64,000 nt of DNA from CATOSP01 sp965204715 (GCA_965204715.1 OZ242009.1:434001-498000), one strand, 5' to 3'. Shown: positions 8,058 through 16,433, numbered from the stretch's first letter. Made by a program: numbers and translations. Notes: generated by a model from the letters alone, not told the origin.

Positions 8058-8291
8058 ATGGATGATTGCTGCGAATGGACGGAAATCAAGCTGGTGCATG
8101 AGGTTATCGCTGACTTGCATAGCCTCCAAGGGGCTTGGGTTGAGTGGATAACAATGGGGGAACCTGACGTTAGGGAAGCCTTCGCCATAGTTTCCTTTTA
8201 CCCACATGACAATGACGGGAAGGTCTGCCGGCTACGGCTTGAGTTTGTCAGAGCCGATGAATCGAGGGAATTCGACAGGATGTTTGATTAG
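8058..8291 (+). CDS. Small hypothetical protein
   Basis: A 77-residue acidic protein, unrecognised. A GAGGTG motif lies shortly before the ATG. It follows the endonuclease by about 90 bp on the same strand and may be co-expressed. It has no membrane segment. It could be a small accessory or immunity-type protein, but there is no direct evidence. Confidence 0.45.
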   Translation: MDDCCEWTEIKLVHEVIADLHSLQGAWVEWITMGEPDVREAFAIVSFYPHDNDGKVCRLRLEFVRADESREFDRMFD

Positions 8292-8350
8292 TAACCTTTG
8301 GCGACAGAGCCGCCACCCATACCCAGCGTTACACGAATCTTCTGTGCGAT

Positions 8351-8596
8351 TCAACAATCTGTGCCTTCCTCAAGCACATCGTCACACATATCAACGGATT
8401 CCGGTAGCGAATCGGGAAGGACTACCAGCGCAAGCGCATCCACAATTCGGTAGCCATGCTCTAACCAATTCTTCCGACCGATTGTCTTCCAAGTATAAAC
8501 CTGACCGCCGGTGCTTTCGGCAAGCGCCTCGGCTTTCGCCGCTTCGGAAGTGTCAAAGACTTCGGCTTCCATTTCCAAGTGCAAGGTTACACGCAT
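8351..8596 (-). CDS. Small hypothetical protein
   Basis: An 81-residue protein of unknown family. The start at 8596 is chosen because GGAGG lies 6 bases before its ATG; the longer frame to 8638 lacks such a site. The first half predicts a beta-strand then a helix (VTLHLEMEAEVFDTSEAAKAEALA) and the tail is acidic. It is convergent with the small gene at 8058. No domain recognised. Confidence 0.5.
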   Translation of the reverse strand: MRVTLHLEMEAEVFDTSEAAKAEALAESTGGQVYTWKTIGRKNWLEHGYRIVDALALVVLPDSLPESVDMCDDVLEEGTDC

Positions 8597-8662
8597 ATCA
8601 CGCCTCCGTAATTCAAAATGCCGCGCCAAAGCCGACAATCGATTTTAAGTCGTCCTTCAGGA

Positions 8663-8986
8663 TTATATTCCATCCCAACGCGGCCACTTATGGTAGATGC
8701 AAACCCCCTCCCCGTCTATCCGGGCCTTCAGAGGAGCATGGGCGATGCGTTCGTATGCCTGGACATCGCATCGCTGGGGGATGTTCGTGTCCTCCAGGTC
8801 CAGCGCCAGCCGTCCCAGGCGGTAAGGGTCCTGAATCCCCCTGGTGACCAGGTCTATGTCCGAGCGGGAAGTGGACCCGCCTGTTGCGCGCGAGCCGTAG
8901 AGCACGACTTCGGTCAACTCCTGGTAGCTGGCAAACACCTTCCGCAAGGTCTCCATAGTTTCTTCGGAAAGGTCCGGGACTGCCAT
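8663..8986 (-). CDS. MNT-type nucleotidyltransferase (antitoxin)
   Basis: A 107-residue minimal nucleotidyltransferase. YGSRATGGSTSRSDIDL near residues 30-46 is the canonical GSx10DxD active site, followed by the CDVQAY segment holding the third acidic residue. Proteins of this type pair with HEPN/HI0074 partners and can AMPylate and silence them. The ATG at 8986 shares its first base with the TAA that would end the upstream partner in its restored frame (TAATG), a typical coupled arrangement. Both genes belong to one minus-strand module. Confidence 0.82.
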   Translation of the reverse strand: MAVPDLSEETMETLRKVFASYQELTEVVLYGSRATGGSTSRSDIDLVTRGIQDPYRLGRLALDLEDTNIPQRCDVQAYERIAHAPLKARIDGEGVCIYHKWPRWDGI

Positions 8987-9046
8987 TATTCCACCATCTC
9001 CCCGGCCAGCCGGAGATACAGGGCGTCCAGCAGGACCAGGTATCGG

Positions 9047-9397
9047 TCATGGATATTCCTCCACAGCATCAAACCTGGCCGCGTCGTAAGTGTGCGACAT
9101 CAGGTTCCGGTCGGTGAGCATGTCCAGCCAGGCGTCTCCGTTCTCGACGAACCCGGTCTGAAACGACTGCCGGATGACGTTGCGAGGCGTCACCGTATCA
9201 AGAACAACCCCGTCATGCTCCAGCCGGTCTTTGAGGGTATTCCAAGCCAATTCGAAGGTGTATTCGAAGCGTTGTATTACCCCTTCCCGCTCCAGGGCGT
9301 TGAGCGGCTCAACGCCTTGCTCCAGCGCGCCGCGCAGCAGAGTATATGCCCGCGAGTAGTTGCGGAAGCGCAGTTTCCAGCGTGGTCCGGCGGTCAT
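9047..9397 (-). CDS. HI0074/HEPN-type partner, frameshifted near its 3' end
   Basis: A 116-residue protein matching the HI0074-like nucleotidyltransferase substrate-binding family. It has the helix FEYTFELAWNTLKD (about residues 44-57) and the RNLMSHTYD motif (about 97-105), the HEPN-type R-x4-H signature. The frame ends early at 9047. A one-base shift near 9056-9062 restores RNIHDRYLVLLDALYLRL and a stop at 8986 that overlaps the next gene's ATG, as in intact family members. The gene is therefore frameshifted, or the read has a one-base error. Confidence 0.75.
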   Translation of the reverse strand: MTAGPRWKLRFRNYSRAYTLLRGALEQGVEPLNALEREGVIQRFEYTFELAWNTLKDRLEHDGVVLDTVTPRNVIRQSFQTGFVENGDAWLDMLTDRNLMSHTYDAARFDAVEEYP

Positions 9398-9419
9398 CTG
9401 GTTTCTCTATTATGGGACT

Positions 9420-9773
9420 TCAGCGGAGAGGCAAGTGTTGGACCCGGTCTGCCCATTCATCATCCAGGCTGCACGTGATCATCAACTCCAGGTCTTCAAC
9501 TGTCTTCCCCACGGGAAGCAGGTCCGGCACTATCACAACACCCGGCATCGGCAGAGAAGCCCTGACCCTGTCATAGGCGAAACCGGGCATAGTTTTGACA
9601 TCGTGAGTCAAAACAACTCGCCCCATTTCAGCTGCCCGCTCCAGTATGCTTGGGTCAATCGCCTGGGTCATGCCCAATTCCTGGACCCGTATGATGTCTA
9701 ACGATGGGAGGTGGCGGCGAAGTTCCTGGACAGCGTTGAGATTGAAGTTCTCGTCCGCCAGGAAACGGGTCAC
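9420..9773 (-). CDS. DUF5615 PIN-like toxin (second module)
   Basis: A 117-residue DUF5615 PIN-like RNase. It begins MTRFLADENFN, the acidic FLADEN motif of the family, and has VVLTHDVKTM near residues 53-62 as the second acidic site. Its ATG overlaps the stop of the DUF433 antitoxin gene by four bases (ATGA), so translation is coupled. It has the same toxin type as the 6558 gene but is divergent in sequence and on the opposite strand. Confidence 0.82.
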   Translation of the reverse strand: MTRFLADENFNLNAVQELRRHLPSLDIIRVQELGMTQAIDPSILERAAEMGRVVLTHDVKTMPGFAYDRVRASLPMPGVVIVPDLLPVGKTVEDLELMITCSLDDEWADRVQHLPLR

Positions 9774-10147
9774 TCAATGAATCCCTTGGCCCTGCCGCGT
9801 TCAAGCATCTCTTCTTTCCACTTGACGTACTCGGGCTGGGACGTGATTTCTAGCCGGATTCTCTCCGCTTTCTCGGCGCTCAATCTCAGATATTCGTCAA
9901 CTTCAGCCTTGTTGTCCCGGTAGTAGGCGAGCACAGCTTCCGCGTCGGCGAGCTTGACCGTGTCGAACCGGCGGGCGAGTTGCTCCGGGGTCTTCGCGCC
10001 CAGTTGGCGGGCTTCGAGGAAAATCTCCAGGCTGATGCGCGTCCCGACAATTCTCACCTGCCCGTCGGGGCTGTTATGCAGGGGTACGCCCTCCCGCGGC
10101 AGGCTGTCTATGGTTATCGGTTCGTGCGGTATGTCCGGTATAGGCAT
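9770..10147 (-). CDS. DUF433 antitoxin (second module)
   Basis: A 125-residue single-unit DUF433 antitoxin. RIVGTRISLEIFLEARQLG (about residues 32-50) and a following LARRFDTVKLADAEAVLAYY segment (about 57-76) are the family hallmarks. It precedes the DUF5615 toxin with a four-base overlap. Compared with the tandem antitoxin at 6003 it has one domain copy and a longer charged C-terminal helix, which likely wraps the toxin. Confidence 0.82.
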   Translation of the reverse strand: MPIPDIPHEPITIDSLPREGVPLHNSPDGQVRIVGTRISLEIFLEARQLGAKTPEQLARRFDTVKLADAEAVLAYYRDNKAEVDEYLRLSAEKAERIRLEITSQPEYVKWKEEMLERGRAKGFIE

Positions 10148-10180
10148 AACTGCGGCGTCTCCTGGCTTCCTGTGCGTCCA

Positions 10181-11251
10181 TTATAAGCCCAGCAACCGCG
10201 CCACCTCGTCCCCAACCTGCGCCGTGGTCGCGCTGCCGCCCAGGTCCGGGGTGATTACCGACCGCTCGTTGAGGCACTGGGATACCGCCCGGTCCACGCG
10301 CCGGGCCTCCTCTGGGCGGCCCAGGTGGTCCAGCATCATCGCCACCGCGGAAACGGTGGCCAGCGGGTTGGCGATGCTCTTGCCAGTGATGTCGAAGGCC
10401 GCGCCGTGGACCGGCTCGAACATGGAGGGGTGCTGGCGCTCTGGGTTGATGTTCGCGCTGGGGGCCAGGCCCATGCTGCCGGAGACCACCGCAGCGATGT
10501 CGGATAGGATGTCGGCGAACAGGTTGGAGGCCACCATCACGTCGAAGTCCTCGGGCCAGCGCACCAGGTCCATGCAGGCCCGGTCCACCAGCAGCGACTC
10601 GGTCTGGATGTGGGGGTACTCCGCCGCCACCTCCTGGAACACCTCGTCCCAGAAGACCATGCCGAAGGCTTGGGCGTTGGACTTGGTAACCGAGGTTACC
10701 TTGCTGTACCCGTCGCGCCGGTCGCAGTATTCGAAGGCCGCGCGGATGATGCGCTCGGTGCCCCGGCGGGTGAAGATGTTGCTCTGCACCACCGTCTCAT
10801 AGCCCGTGCCCGGGTACAACCGGCCGCCCACGGGAGCGTACTCCCCTTCCGTGTTCTCCCGGAAGATCACCAGGTCAATCTCCCCGGCCTGCTTGCCTGC
10901 CAGGGGAGAGGCGACGCCGGGATACAGGTACGAGGGCCGGATGCACACCCCTTGGTCGAAGGCGCGGCGCATGGGCAGCAGCAGCCCGTTCAGCGTTATA
11001 TGGTCCGGTATCTGCGGGTCGCCCACCGCACCGAAGAGGATGGCGTCAAAGGCTCCAAGCTGCTCCAGCCCGTCCTCGGGCATGAGCCGCCCCGTTTCCC
11101 GGTAGAAGTCTGACCCCCACGGAAACTCGGTATACTCAAAGCTGAGGTCCGCCGACCCGCGGGCCACCGCTTCAATGGCCTTCCTGCCTTCTGCTATTAC
11201 TTCCGGCCCGACCCCGTCGCCGGGAATGACCGCCAGCTTGTACTCGGCCAT
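10181..11251 (-). CDS. Isopropylmalate-dehydrogenase-family enzyme (tartrate/D-malate type)
   Basis: A 356-residue NAD-dependent beta-decarboxylating dehydrogenase. IPGDGVGPEV at the start, FGAVGDPQIPDH near residue 73, FRENTEGEY near 129 and the NLFADILSDIAAVVSG segment with metal-binding aspartates near 243-258 are conserved across LeuB/Idh/TtuC proteins. The FPWGSDFY motif and the substrate loop are closer to tartrate/D-malate dehydrogenase (TtuC/DmlA) than to LeuB. No leu genes are nearby. A 12-bp inverted repeat lies in the gap between it and the cobalamin operon. The exact substrate is uncertain. Confidence 0.82.
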   Translation of the reverse strand: MAEYKLAVIPGDGVGPEVIAEGRKAIEAVARGSADLSFEYTEFPWGSDFYRETGRLMPEDGLEQLGAFDAILFGAVGDPQIPDHITLNGLLLPMRRAFDQGVCIRPSYLYPGVASPLAGKQAGEIDLVIFRENTEGEYAPVGGRLYPGTGYETVVQSNIFTRRGTERIIRAAFEYCDRRDGYSKVTSVTKSNAQAFGMVFWDEVFQEVAAEYPHIQTESLLVDRACMDLVRWPEDFDVMVASNLFADILSDIAAVVSGSMGLAPSANINPERQHPSMFEPVHGAAFDITGKSIANPLATVSAVAMMLDHLGRPEEARRVDRAVSQCLNERSVITPDLGGSATTAQVGDEVARLLGL

Positions 11252-11269
11252 CGCCTCAACTCCCTTTTC

Positions 11270-11331
11270 TAGTGGTCAGTGACTGGTGAAGGTCAAGCAG
11301 CCGCTCACTCTCCACTAGCCACTGACCACTA
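11270..11331. repeat. Inverted repeat between operon and dehydrogenase gene
   Basis: TAGTGGTCAGTG at 11270-11281 is perfectly complementary to CACTGACCACTA at 11320-11331, with a 38-base loop. It fills the gap after the pduX-like stop. A related TAGTGGTCAGT occurs at 18696-18706. It may be a terminator-like structure or a dispersed repeat. Confidence 0.6.
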
Positions 11332-11332
11332 T

Positions 11333-12259
11333 TCACTCGTATAGATACGCCTCCACCGTCTGAACGCCACCACCCAACAGCCGGAAGTGGTGGACCATCT
11401 CCGCCTCCGGGAACGCCTCCCGCGCCTGCCGGAAAGCGGACTTGCCTCGCCTCGGACGGGCGTCCAGCAGCACCCCGATGATGGTGCCGCTGTGTCCCAC
11501 ATTGACCCCGACAGCCCCAATGGACTCCGCGAAGTCAGCCACCGCGGGCAGCATCTGCTTGGGGAGAATCCGCTGCCCGGCCCATGCACTGATTGCCGCT
11601 CCCCGGCCAATCAGAGAAGGGTCGCAGCATTCTACCCCGGCCTTGACCAGTCCTAATGCCTCGGTGGTCTCCCCTTCAATGTCCCGCCACTGGGCGCTCC
11701 GGTCGGTCCGGTTGAACTCCAGGGTGTCCACCCTGCCGCCGAAGTCCAGGGCTACTATCTCCATCGGCGGGGGAGGACCGATGCTATCCTTGATCCTGCC
11801 TTCCCGGTGGTCGAACATAGCCAGCCCCGGCACCATCACCCCGTCGGTAGGCTCGACACCCAGGGCAATCTCGGCCACCGTCTCCGGTCCCAGCTCGTTC
11901 CCCAGGGCCAGTCCGGTGGCGGTGATGGCCGCGGCCAGGTCGGCGCTGCTGCTGCCCATCCCCTTGCTCCGGGGTATGGGGTTGCCCACCGAGACTTTGG
12001 CGGCCAGGTCGCCCCGTCCAAGCCGGGCCAGCGTATGGGCCACGGCGCAGGCGGTCTTGGCGCAGTCATCAGGCGCATCCACCCGGGGAATGCCGTCGCC
12101 AGGCCCGGCTGCGTACAGCTCTACGGTCACGCGGGAGAAGAAGTCAATGGGGCACGTGACCAGGTAGTAGACGCCGTCCAGCATACCCTGGACCAACTCG
12201 CCGCAAACCCCCGGCGCCCTGGCGATGGCTCTCCCCACGGGCCGGGACGCGCTAGACAC
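11333..12259 (-). CDS. pduX: GHMP kinase, PduX-like L-threonine kinase
   Basis: A 308-residue GHMP-family kinase. APGVCGELVQG near residues 14-24 is the motif that marks PduX (L-threonine kinase), and SKGMGSSSADLAAA near 98-111 is the GHMP phosphate-binding loop. PduX makes O-phospho-L-threonine, the precursor of the aminopropanol linker of cobalamin. It is last of four cobalamin genes on this strand; its start overlaps the cobU stop by 8 bases. Role in nucleotide-loop assembly is supported by both motif and context. The symbol is by family and context. Confidence 0.82.
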   Translation of the reverse strand: MSSASRPVGRAIARAPGVCGELVQGMLDGVYYLVTCPIDFFSRVTVELYAAGPGDGIPRVDAPDDCAKTACAVAHTLARLGRGDLAAKVSVGNPIPRSKGMGSSSADLAAAITATGLALGNELGPETVAEIALGVEPTDGVMVPGLAMFDHREGRIKDSIGPPPPMEIVALDFGGRVDTLEFNRTDRSAQWRDIEGETTEALGLVKAGVECCDPSLIGRGAAISAWAGQRILPKQMLPAVADFAESIGAVGVNVGHSGTIIGVLLDARPRRGKSAFRQAREAFPEAEMVHHFRLLGGGVQTVEAYLYE

Positions 12260-12839
12260 CCTTGACCCCCAAGGGAATCCCGGCCACTACCAGGTATACG
12301 CGGTCGGCGGCGGCGGCGGCCTTCTGGTTTACCAGCCCGAGCAAATCCTGAAACCGTCGTCCCAAGGGATTGGGCGGCACCAGGGACAGTCCCACCTCCG
12401 AGCTTACCAGGACTGCCCTGACCCTTGACTGATGCAGCACATCAAGAGTGTCGGCCAGGCAACTTAAAGCATACGCCTCTACCTCGGCTTTGGGCGCTTC
12501 CCCTCGTTGTTCCATGACGTTGGCCACCCAAACGTCCAGGCTGTCCAGCAGCACGACGGACGGAGAGAATCCCCCGCTCGTATCCCTTTGCGAAAGGGGG
12601 GTTGGGGGGGATAGAGCTTCCCGTAACCGTTCCGCCAGCCTGACTGGTTCCTCGAGGGTGGTCCAGTGTTCCGGGCGAGCTTGCCGGTGGCGGCGGATGC
12701 GCTCCTCCATCTCCGGGTCGGTGGCCACTCCCGTCGCAACATACAGGACCGGGCCTCCCGTCTCTCTGGCCAGCTTCTCGGCAAATTCGCTCTTGCCGGA
12801 GCGGACACCTCCCAGCGCCAGGGACAGCACAGGCGCCAT
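12252..12839 (-). CDS. cobU: Adenosylcobinamide kinase/guanylyltransferase
   Basis: A 195-residue CobU/CobP enzyme, which phosphorylates and then guanylylates adenosylcobinamide. GGVRSGKSEFAEKLA (about residues 9-23) is the P-loop, VATGVATDPEMEERI (34-48) the guanylylated-histidine region (HRQARPEHW follows) and VSSEVGLSLVPPNPLGR (about 147-163) the typical late motif. Between LREAL and VVLLDSLDVW lies an extra SPPTPLSQRDTSGGFSPS stretch absent from normal CobU. It is encoded by a hairpin repeat at about 12575-12625 that has inserted in frame. Start and stop overlap the neighbouring cob genes. Confidence 0.88.
   Translation of the reverse strand: MAPVLSLALGGVRSGKSEFAEKLARETGGPVLYVATGVATDPEMEERIRRHRQARPEHWTTLEEPVRLAERLREALSPPTPLSQRDTSGGFSPSVVLLDSLDVWVANVMEQRGEAPKAEVEAYALSCLADTLDVLHQSRVRAVLVSSEVGLSLVPPNPLGRRFQDLLGLVNQKAAAAADRVYLVVAGIPLGVKGV
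12575..12625. repeat. Palindromic repeat inserted in frame within cobU
   Basis: This stretch holds CCCTTTGCGAAAGGG (a 6-bp stem with a 3-base loop) next to a G-rich GGGGTTGGGGGGGAT tract. Its translation reads PPTPLSQRDTSGGF, the product of a hairpin repeat type seen in intergenic regions of many bacteria. It adds about 18 residues to CobU. Confidence 0.65.
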
Positions 12840-14425
12840 CAGCGGCCCGTGCCGATGCTGTCGAAGTCGCGCGCCAAGCCGGTCATCTCATATATAAGGT
12901 CGACGTTGAGGGCGGAACGCACCCAGTCCGCCAGCTTGTCGTACTCCCGGTCCAGACCAACATCTTCAGCCGAGTCGGGAAAGCGAACGCCCTTGCGCCG
13001 GGCCAAGGACTGAAGCAGGCTGCGGCGGAACTCGCCGTTGTGGAACAGCCCGTGGATGTACGTCCCCATGACCCAGCCGGAGGCATCCAGGCAGCCGTCG
13101 GTGTCATTGCCGGACGTCACCGGGGCGTCGGCCCGGTCTGCGATTTGGAAAGGCATACCGGCGCCGCTGCCATCGGAGGCCGAATCGGGGCGGGGACGGG
13201 ATAATGTAGTCCGGCCCATATGAATCTCGTAACCCTGCACCGGGAGGTCCTTTGCACCCTGCAAAAGCCCCCGGTCCAGGGATACTGCGCCCCTGACCCG
13301 GTGTGTCTCTTTAGATCCCGCGAACACCGTTGAGGTGGGCAACAGCCCCAAACCGGCCATCTCGGTCAGGGATGATTCCACGTGGTCCGGGTCCTGGAGG
13401 TGCGTCCCTATCATCTGGTACCCGCCGCAGATGCCGACGATGGCCGCGCCCCGTTGGAACGCCTGCTTCACCGACCCGGTCAGGCCCCTGTCTCCCATCC
13501 AGGCAAGGTCCGGTATCGTCGTCTTGGTGCCGGGGAGGATAACCATATCGGGACTCCCGAAGTTCTCCGCGGCATCAACGTAGCGCAGGGAGACGCCCAG
13601 TTCCCGGTCCAGCGGGTCGAAATCGTCGAAGTTTGAGATGTGGGGAAGCCGCACTACCGCCACATCCAGCGCTGCCTCAACGGCGGGCCGATTGGGAAGC
13701 TCCAGGGCCACCGAGTCCTCCTCCGGAATGTGGATGTCCCGGAAGTGGTGGACCACCCCCGCGACCGGCTTGCCCGTCCGTTGCTCCAGCCAGGTGAGGC
13801 CGTCGGTCAAAAGAGCGATGTCGCCCCGGAACTTGTTGATTACCAGTCCCTTGATCGCATCCCTTTCTTCCGGCTCCAGGAGCTCCAACGTGCCAACTAT
13901 CGAGGCGAACACGCCGCCCCGGTCGATGTCTCCGCAGAGCAGCACCGGCGCGTTGGCGTACATCGCCACCCGCATGTTGACGATTTCGGTGGCCTTGAGG
14001 TTGATTTCCGCCGGGCTGCCCGCCCCTTCTATAACTACCACATCGAACTGGCTTCGCAGCGTATCCAGGGATGCCTTGACCGATTCCCAAAGCTCGGCCT
14101 TCATGGAATAGTAGTCCATAGCCCGCGCCGACAGCCAGGGCCGCCCCATGCGCACTACCTGGGAGCGCTGGTCGGCCTCGGGCTTGAGCAGGATGGGGTT
14201 CATCTCAACCTGGGGTTCAATCCCTGCAGCCTGGGCCTGGACTGCTTGTGCCCTGCCAATCTCTCCGCCGTCGGGCGTAACGTAGGAGTTGTTGGACATA
14301 TTCTGGGCTTTGAACGGGGCAACGCGGAAACCGTCCTGGCGGAAGATACGGCACAGCGCCGACACCAGCACACTCTTGCCCACGTGGGAGGCGGTGCCCT
14401 GGACCATCAGGACTTTCCCGGCCAT
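12839..14425 (-). CDS. cobQ: Cobyric acid synthase
   Basis: A 528-residue CobQ glutamine-dependent amidotransferase that amidates adenosylcobyrinic a,c-diamide at four side chains. The N-terminal ATP-binding half has VQGTASHVGKSVLVSALCR (about residues 8-26), then NMSNNSYVT, and VIEGAGSPAEINL near 134-146. The C-terminal type-I glutaminase half carries GICGGYQMIG near residue 332 with the nucleophilic cysteine, and a late IHGLFHN with the catalytic histidine. Length is normal. It is followed by cobU with a one-base overlap (ATGA-like junction). It is strongly supported. Confidence 0.93.
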   Translation of the reverse strand: MAGKVLMVQGTASHVGKSVLVSALCRIFRQDGFRVAPFKAQNMSNNSYVTPDGGEIGRAQAVQAQAAGIEPQVEMNPILLKPEADQRSQVVRMGRPWLSARAMDYYSMKAELWESVKASLDTLRSQFDVVVIEGAGSPAEINLKATEIVNMRVAMYANAPVLLCGDIDRGGVFASIVGTLELLEPEERDAIKGLVINKFRGDIALLTDGLTWLEQRTGKPVAGVVHHFRDIHIPEEDSVALELPNRPAVEAALDVAVVRLPHISNFDDFDPLDRELGVSLRYVDAAENFGSPDMVILPGTKTTIPDLAWMGDRGLTGSVKQAFQRGAAIVGICGGYQMIGTHLQDPDHVESSLTEMAGLGLLPTSTVFAGSKETHRVRGAVSLDRGLLQGAKDLPVQGYEIHMGRTTLSRPRPDSASDGSGAGMPFQIADRADAPVTSGNDTDGCLDASGWVMGTYIHGLFHNGEFRRSLLQSLARRKGVRFPDSAEDVGLDREYDKLADWVRSALNVDLIYEMTGLARDFDSIGTGR

Positions 14426-14441
14426 ATCCGACAGCCCTCCC

Positions 14442-15065
14442 TCAGAACCCTGCGCCCAGGCTGTTGAGGTGAGACGTGTCGTTGTATAGAAGCATCACAG
14501 TGTTGTTATGGTAGGTGTCGAAGACCGAAAGGGAGCAGTTGGCCATGACGAATCTCCAGGTGGACTCGTCGGGCAGTTCCATAAGCGCGATGACGGCCGC
14601 CCGGAGAGAGCCGCCGTGGCCGACGATCAGCGCTGTTTCATCGGCGTGGCGGCGGCGGATGCCATCGATCACCGGGGTCATGCGCCGGATGGTCTCCCGC
14701 GGCGTTTCGCCATCGGTGGGGGCGAAGTCCAGGTCATTGACGACCGATGCGGCGAACATCTCCGGGTAGCGGCTCTGTCTCTCCGCCACGGTCAGCCCCT
14801 CGAACACGCCGTAGAAACGCTCACGCAGGTCTGGGGTGGCCTGCAAAGTGATGTCGTGCTTGGCCAGGATTGCCTTGGCGGTGTCCTGGCATCGGATGAG
14901 GTCACTGGAGTAGGCGGCGTCGATGTGTATACCAGCGAGACGCCCGGCTATCAGCCCAGCCTGCCGCTTCCCCTTTTCGGATAACCCAACGTCGGAATGC
15001 CCCTGGATACGTCCCTCGGCGTTCCAGGGGGTCTCACCGTGTCTGACAAGCAGAAGTCTTCCCAT
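14442..15065 (-). CDS. Histidine phosphatase, alpha-ribazole phosphatase-like
   Basis: A 207-residue histidine (phosphoglycerate-mutase-type) phosphatase. LVRHGETPWN (residues 6-15) has the catalytic RHG, YSSDLIRCQDTA follows near 52-63, and VGHGGSLRAA near 148-157 holds the second catalytic histidine. As first gene of the cobQ-cobU-pduX set, with a 16-bp gap to cobQ, it most likely acts as the CobC alpha-ribazole-5'-phosphate phosphatase, but sequence alone cannot separate it from other family members. No cobalamin riboswitch was recognised upstream. Confidence 0.82.
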   Translation of the reverse strand: MGRLLLVRHGETPWNAEGRIQGHSDVGLSEKGKRQAGLIAGRLAGIHIDAAYSSDLIRCQDTAKAILAKHDITLQATPDLRERFYGVFEGLTVAERQSRYPEMFAASVVNDLDFAPTDGETPRETIRRMTPVIDGIRRRHADETALIVGHGGSLRAAVIALMELPDESTWRFVMANCSLSVFDTYHNNTVMLLYNDTSHLNSLGAGF

Positions 15066-15145
15066 TCAGGTTGTTCCTTCCCGGTTACGGATAACACTCC
15101 GCATGGGATGTACGTTAGGGAGTTGTTTCACCGGGAGTACATTCT

Positions 15146-15190
15146 AGCAGAGTGCCAGCTAGCAGAGTACCAGCCAGCAGAGTGCCGGCG
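15146..15190. repeat. Three 15-bp tandem repeats
   Basis: Three imperfect copies of AGCAGAGTGCCAGCT (15146-15160, 15161-15175, 15176-15190) lie upstream of the cobalamin operon in a gene-free gap of about 345 bp (15066-15412). I see no gene or riboswitch in the rest of this gap. Confidence 0.65.
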
Positions 15191-15412
15191 GATGTGCAGG
15201 CGGAACGGGCATTACGGAAAAGGCGTCCATCAAGGCGCCGACACCCCTTCAGGAGCGTGCGGAAATCCGCGGACGATGGAATTACAGACCACACACCGCA
15301 GTTGCAAACGCCACATTCAGAAATCCGGCAAACCCGACATGCCATATGTTGACGGATTTATATTAGCAAAAATACAATGATGCACACTCCGAAAAGGCAG
15401 GTCTGCATTTAT

Positions 15413-15556
15413 ATGGAAGCCTATTGCGTCAAGTGCCGCAGCAAGCGCGAAATCTCCAACCCCCAGTCAATCACCATGAAGAACGGCAAACCCGCTACCC
15501 AAGGCGTATGCCCCATCTGCGGCACCAAGGTCTTCCGAATAGGCGCAAGCGTCTGA
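15413..15556 (+). CDS. DUF5679-type small zinc ribbon protein
   Basis: A 47-residue protein with two CxxC pairs, YCVKC near residues 4-8 and CPIC near 33-36. Between them is the IxMKNGKPATQG segment that also occurs in the zinc ribbons at topoisomerase I C-termini. This matches the DUF5679 group of tiny zinc ribbons. It is too short for many gene finders but the pattern is distinctive. The following 428 bp (15557-15984) show no gene that I can support. Confidence 0.8.
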   Translation: MEAYCVKCRSKREISNPQSITMKNGKPATQGVCPICGTKVFRIGASV

Positions 15557-15984
15557 GAGGGCCGTATCCCCTGCTACTTCCCGGAGTTTCCTGACTGCCC
15601 CTGCTTTCCGCCGTCTGTTGACCATTCTCCGTCGCCGGTGTTCTATGAGAGCCGCTCCGGCCTCAGTTGAGGAGCAATCTACTACAGTTACCGTCCAGGG
15701 ATAAACCCCTGCCTGTCGGTCTTCGTATACCGGAGCCTTGGGCCGCAGTATTTTCCGTACCGACGCTGGTTCTCCATAATAGTTGGACTTCCGCCACATC
15801 ACGGCTAACAACCATGACGCAGCGGCTCATGGCCGCTACGCTCACCTTCCCTACACAACCCCGACCCCACGGACCTCCTCTATCCACTCCCTGGCGCGCA
15901 TCTCCGATTGTGCCGCTGCGGTGGCGGGAAAACCGCCGCGCTAGTATCATGGTTACGCCTCAGCCTACGCTTGGAGATCGGGAA

Positions 15985-16290
15985 ATGTCGCAGCCTCAGC
16001 CAGCTTCATGGCAGTCCTTGTTGGAACAGAATGCTCCAGAGTTGCTCGTCAACGTGTCCGGCGTCCGGGAATGGGTGCTCCAGGACGGGGCGCTCTCCCT
16101 GAAGGTCAAGACCCTGATGACCATGCTCTGCGACGCCCTGCTGGCCCACCCCGACGGCGTTGCGGCCATCGCCGACAGGGCCAGGGCCGCCGGGGCGACC
16201 GAAGAGGAGATCGCGGAGACCGTCGCGGTGGCGTTCCTATTCGGGGGGATGCCCGCCCTCGTCACCGGGGCTAACGCTTTCCGCAAGTAG
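15985..16290 (+). CDS. Carboxymuconolactone decarboxylase (CMD)-like protein
   Basis: A 101-residue protein with a CMD/AhpD-like helical domain: KTLMTMLCDALLAHPDGVA near residues 37-55 and ATEEEIAETVAVAFLFGGMPALVTG near 71-95. The peroxidatic CxxC pair of AhpD is absent; only one cysteine is present, in CDALLAH. It may be a non-redox CMD protein. The ATG at 15985 is preceded by GGAGATCGG; the longer frame from 15667 has no support. Confidence 0.75.
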   Translation: MSQPQPASWQSLLEQNAPELLVNVSGVREWVLQDGALSLKVKTLMTMLCDALLAHPDGVAAIADRARAAGATEEEIAETVAVAFLFGGMPALVTGANAFRK

Positions 16291-16433
16291 CCCCGATTCC
16301 CGGTCGGACGTGTGACGGCATTTTGCCTTGGGACGTTACCCATTTCGCCACACATTATGTCCAGCCGCAGTCTGGCGTTATCCTGAACTCGACGCTACTT
16401 TCACGGAGACTTAACCCAACCGGAGGGAACCTC

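Noticed and set aside
15146..15190. CRISPR-like repeat array
   Set aside because: The 15-bp units are contiguous with no spacers and no cas genes are present.
15066..15412. Possible cobalamin riboswitch upstream of the cobalamin operon
   Set aside because: No B12 box or conserved core could be found; only 15-bp tandem repeats are seen.
16000..16290. AhpD-type peroxidase function for the CMD protein
   Set aside because: The required CxxC pair is missing.
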